Source of the DNA: Micropterus salmoides | Taxonomy: Eukaryota; Chordata; Actinopteri; Centrarchiformes; Centrarchidae | Direction: 5' to 3' | DNA length: 64,000 bases | Assembly (NCBI RefSeq): GCF_014851395.1 | Contig: NW_024044348.1 | Span: 22,879,890-22,943,889 of the forward strand | Shown here: positions 61,211 through 64,000 of the stretch, one piece after another | How positions within the stretch are numbered: the first letter of the stretch is position 1 | How the letters are laid out: each line of letters opens with the position of its first letter | Position numbers and translations under genes: made by a program | The notes under the pieces: model-generated | Told to the model about the DNA's origin: nothing | Database searches by the model: none | What the model saw: only the letters and a program-made list of their open reading frames with translations

Positions 61211-63271
61211 TGGTCACGGAAATAGGGGCCAGAACAGACTCCCATGGACCAGGTTAGATTACAGCACAACTGTGGACAGGCCTATGCACTTTGTACACGC
61301 ACACACAAATGCGTGCAGTGATAAATCGCATGCAAGCCACACGACCGCGAACCAAATACTTAGGTTTGGTTTTAATGAGTGTACCAGTTTCAAGATTAAG
61401 CTGGAACGCTGTTGACTGTTGACTGAGTGGTGGATGACAGTGGTAGAGACCTGGGTTGGCGGACATGATCTTACGCAGGTACTGTGTGTCCTGACTTTCG
61501 CCAGGCTATCAAATATAAGAAATGCATTCATCATTTTGTGCCGGAGGCGCTTTTGGAAATATCATTTAATCATTTTGAGAGCGATGATATTAATAGAGTG
61601 TATTTTATCTGTGTGACTCACCAAGAGAGAGAACACAACACACCGACACAAAGAGCCAGAGGGTCATGTGAGGGTCAGTGATTAGTATTTATATACTATC
61701 TATAGTGGGAATCATTTATTTTTTAATCCATTTTTTGTGTGTGACTGTAATTAAACACAGCAGAAACTTGCCACATGGGGAATGTTTGTGAAAACATAGT
61801 ATAGGACACGGTATTAGCCTTGATAAGCCTGCACACCCTTAAATACATGATAGATTATCAATCCACAATCTAAAACTGTATCAGGCCTGTCATGAAGATG
61901 AAGAGAGAGAAGAGTGCAATTCAGTAAAAACCTGTATTTTGAGTCCGTGATCAATATAGATAGCACCAAATGTTTATAAAATTGTCAAGAGTTGTAAATG
62001 ATCACCAAAGACAAAAGTGGAAAATCTCTTAAGGACAAGCAAAGACAAGCAGCCAAACATACATATACACTATGTACCCCCTCCCACCACTACCACCTTC
62101 ACACTTAAATACACACACACACAGCTGATTTCTGATTGGCTGAGCAATCAGAAATACTATTACAGACTTCTCTGTGGGAAAAAAAAGAGAAAGTGAACTC
62201 AACAAAATATGCTTTTCTTAAGCAAATTACTTTTTTTTTTCAAGCAAAAAATACTTGGCAGGCACACACCCAAGTGAACTTTTTTTTTTAAGAAGGCATG
62301 CATGCACGCACACACCACTGCTTAAAGCTGACCCAAGGCAATACTTTCCCTTCAATAATGCAAACAAACATCTTTATTGCTTTGTTTGGTGGATGGCATG
62401 ATTTATGAGAAAAACTTCAGATCAGCAGTATTTCAGTTGCCGTATACCAGGGGACAGTGAAAGGGGCTGACTGTAGGGGAGAGGAGAAGGAGACACTGCA
62501 GCCTGGTACCTGAGTTGGACGTCCTGTAAACGCTGCCCCTTGTGGTCATAAGTAGCACATTGAATTGTAAAACTCATAAAATATAATGATATTTTACTGC
62601 TGTTTACAGTGATTCATTTTAAGTTTGGATCATTTTGTTTTTCCCTTTTCCTTCTACCTGCCTGTTTAAACCCATTCATTTATCCCAGGTAAGTCAAGAG
62701 AAGGAGATCTAACGATTATAGGGACTTATTGTATTATAACTCAGCCAAAGATTAAAGGGAGAAACGGGGGTGGAAGGATGAGGGAAGGCTAAAGTGCTGC
62801 GCTGGCGTTTTATACACACAAAGACTTTTTAATGCATATGCATCCCCCAGTTCTTCTTCACAAATGGGTGCACCTTGAGCGAATATATTCCAAGATATCT
62901 TTCCAACTAACTTTTGAGGTAAAACAAAAAATGGGGGGAAAAGAAAAAAAAAAGCCTGAGTTGGATTCCGGATGACAACAGAGGAGCGTGTGCGTAACCA
63001 CTGGATGCACTCACTTCACCAGAGTGCTCCCGGTGACGGTCGCTAACAGTAGCCATGATTCGGCGGATATCACACAGACTGGCTAATGAGCATTAGCATT
63101 ATAGCTAAGAGATGCACAGGTAAAAACACAGAGGAAGGAACCTCCTGAGGATATGTCTAACTTTTTAAATCCCCCTTTTTTCCTCTCCTTTATTTTCCCC
63201 CTATGGACCATTAGCCAGTAGATCCCTCCCACCTACCCACTCCACCTCCCTCCCTTTTTTCTTTCTTTCAG
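61211..63271. other. Noncoding DNA with a strong hairpin
   Basis: ATTTCTGATTG (62128-62138) and CAATCAGAAAT (62145-62155) form a perfect 11-bp stem with a 6-base loop. Short T runs lie at 62231-62240 and 62281-62289. From 63160 to 63269 the plus strand is pyrimidine-rich. No gene is recognised. Confidence 0.55.
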
Positions 63272-63306
63272 CATGGTGCAATTAGCGCTCTCATTGAATA
63301 TTGAAG
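63272..63306 (+). other. Candidate 35-base micro-exon with start codon
   Basis: A strong acceptor (CTCCCTTTTTTCTTTCTTTCAG in part, ending at 63271) is followed after 35 bases by a donor (GAAG/GTATGA at 63307). The segment contains ATG in a good Kozak context (A at -3, G at +4) and would encode MVQLALSLNIE before splicing. Nothing upstream or downstream confirms it. It could be the first coding exon of a gene beyond the window, or a chance pairing of splice-like signals. Confidence 0.15.
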
Positions 63307-64000
63307 GTATGAAGAAGAATGGGGCTTTTTAGCCGTTTCTCTTCCGCTAAGACCATAGCTCCGCTGAGGGATGGCTGAAGGCTTCGACTAAATCAGGATG
63401 CGGAGCTACAGCAACAGCACTTAGAGCCAAACAATCACTGATCATTTATTTAGTCAGCCTTATTTATTCATCCCCGTTTGCTGTTGCTCAGAGCTGTGAT
63501 TATTTCGCTTACGATTATTCTCATGTGATTCTCGTTCCTTGAAGCAGACAACTGGTCTGAGCTCCTCAAATTAATGAGAGTGCTTATGCTTAGTTTTGCC
63601 AATTCAGATGATTTTATCACATCTGACTGAGGTTGCAGGATGGATCATATCGCTGCTTCGTCTAATTCAGAACATAGAGAATAGCCCTACTGTACTCGCT
63701 TGTGTTGCATAGAGGTTTGCTTGAGGGCTGTATGGCAGGTTACTGGCAGAGGGGCCAGCGCAGATCTGGCCAGTTGACTTTCTCAGGACCCAACACAGCA
63801 GGCTGCCAGCACAAAACACAAGCATTGTCTGCAAACCTCATCTCCATGCCCGATGGCCACGTAATCAGACATGATCCCTATTAACAGAAGCCTACTCCAG
63901 TCATGTATAAACGTCCACACGCAAAAACACATATGTGCTTTCTCCTACGTTTCGCACATTCACATGCATAAACCAGACATCGATTCTCACAAATGCTAGA
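63307..64000. other. Candidate conserved noncoding element (texture only)
   Basis: From about 63330 to 63690 the sequence is unique and dense in homeodomain-type motifs (AAATTAATGAG, TCTAATTC, TTATTTAGTC, CGATTATTC) with no simple repeat. This is enhancer-like in texture. The 60-codon frame at 63702-63884 is not recognised. Confidence 0.25.

Noticed and set aside
1..64000. CRISPR array, operon, prophage or biosynthetic cluster
   Set aside because: No regularly spaced repeats and no runs of long ORFs; the composition and repeats are those of a vertebrate genome.

Overview
The window looks like nuclear DNA of a ray-finned fish, probably a percomorph. I see no intact protein-coding gene in its 64 kb. 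The evidence is eukaryotic and vertebrate: very long CA/GT repeats, polypyrimidine tracts, no operon-like ORFs or ribosome binding sites, and several decayed transposable elements of families common in teleosts. These are a Tc1-like transposon, a short Rex3/RTE-type LINE tail, a LINE reverse-transcriptase remnant with DLNF-type C-terminal motifs, a GAATCA-tailed dispersed repeat and a MITE with a GGGCTGCAAC-type terminus. Almost every open frame in six frames is short, unlike any protein I recognise, and compatible with chance.

Layout. 1-1003: Tc1-like transposon on the minus strand, cut by the window edge, with a broken transposase. 2074-2216: a 113-bp LINE tail inside a 15-bp target-site duplication. 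3-13.7 kb: noncoding DNA with long CA/GT arrays, a 25-bp C tract and an inverted pair of SRF/CArG-like sites near 4.28 kb. 13.7-26.7 kb: unique noncoding DNA, with one exon-like segment on the minus strand (23592-23774) followed by 3'UTR-like sequence. 26.7-27.2 kb: dispersed repeat. 27-43.7 kb: noncoding, with scattered microsatellites and C/G homopolymers. 43.75-44.42 kb: LINE reverse-transcriptase remnant that has lost its catalytic centre. 44.4-50.8 kb: noncoding, with a perfect 20-bp palindrome at 47751. 50.77-51.12 kb: decayed MITE. 51.1-60 kb: noncoding, with a GA array. 60.2-61.2 kb: three exon-like segments on the plus strand with stop codons or weak boundaries. 62-64 kb: a strong hairpin and a possible micro-exon.

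Interpretation. This is most simply a gene desert or very long introns of a gene whose exons mostly lie elsewhere. Several unique stretches rich in TAAT-type sites have the texture of vertebrate conserved noncoding elements, but conservation cannot be read from one sequence. I found no CRISPR array, operon, phage, rRNA or tRNA gene, and nothing I can defend as a new biological system. The best leads are the inverted CArG pair, the 20-bp palindrome, the exon-like segments at 23.6 and 60-61 kb, and the unusual number of long G/C homopolymers.
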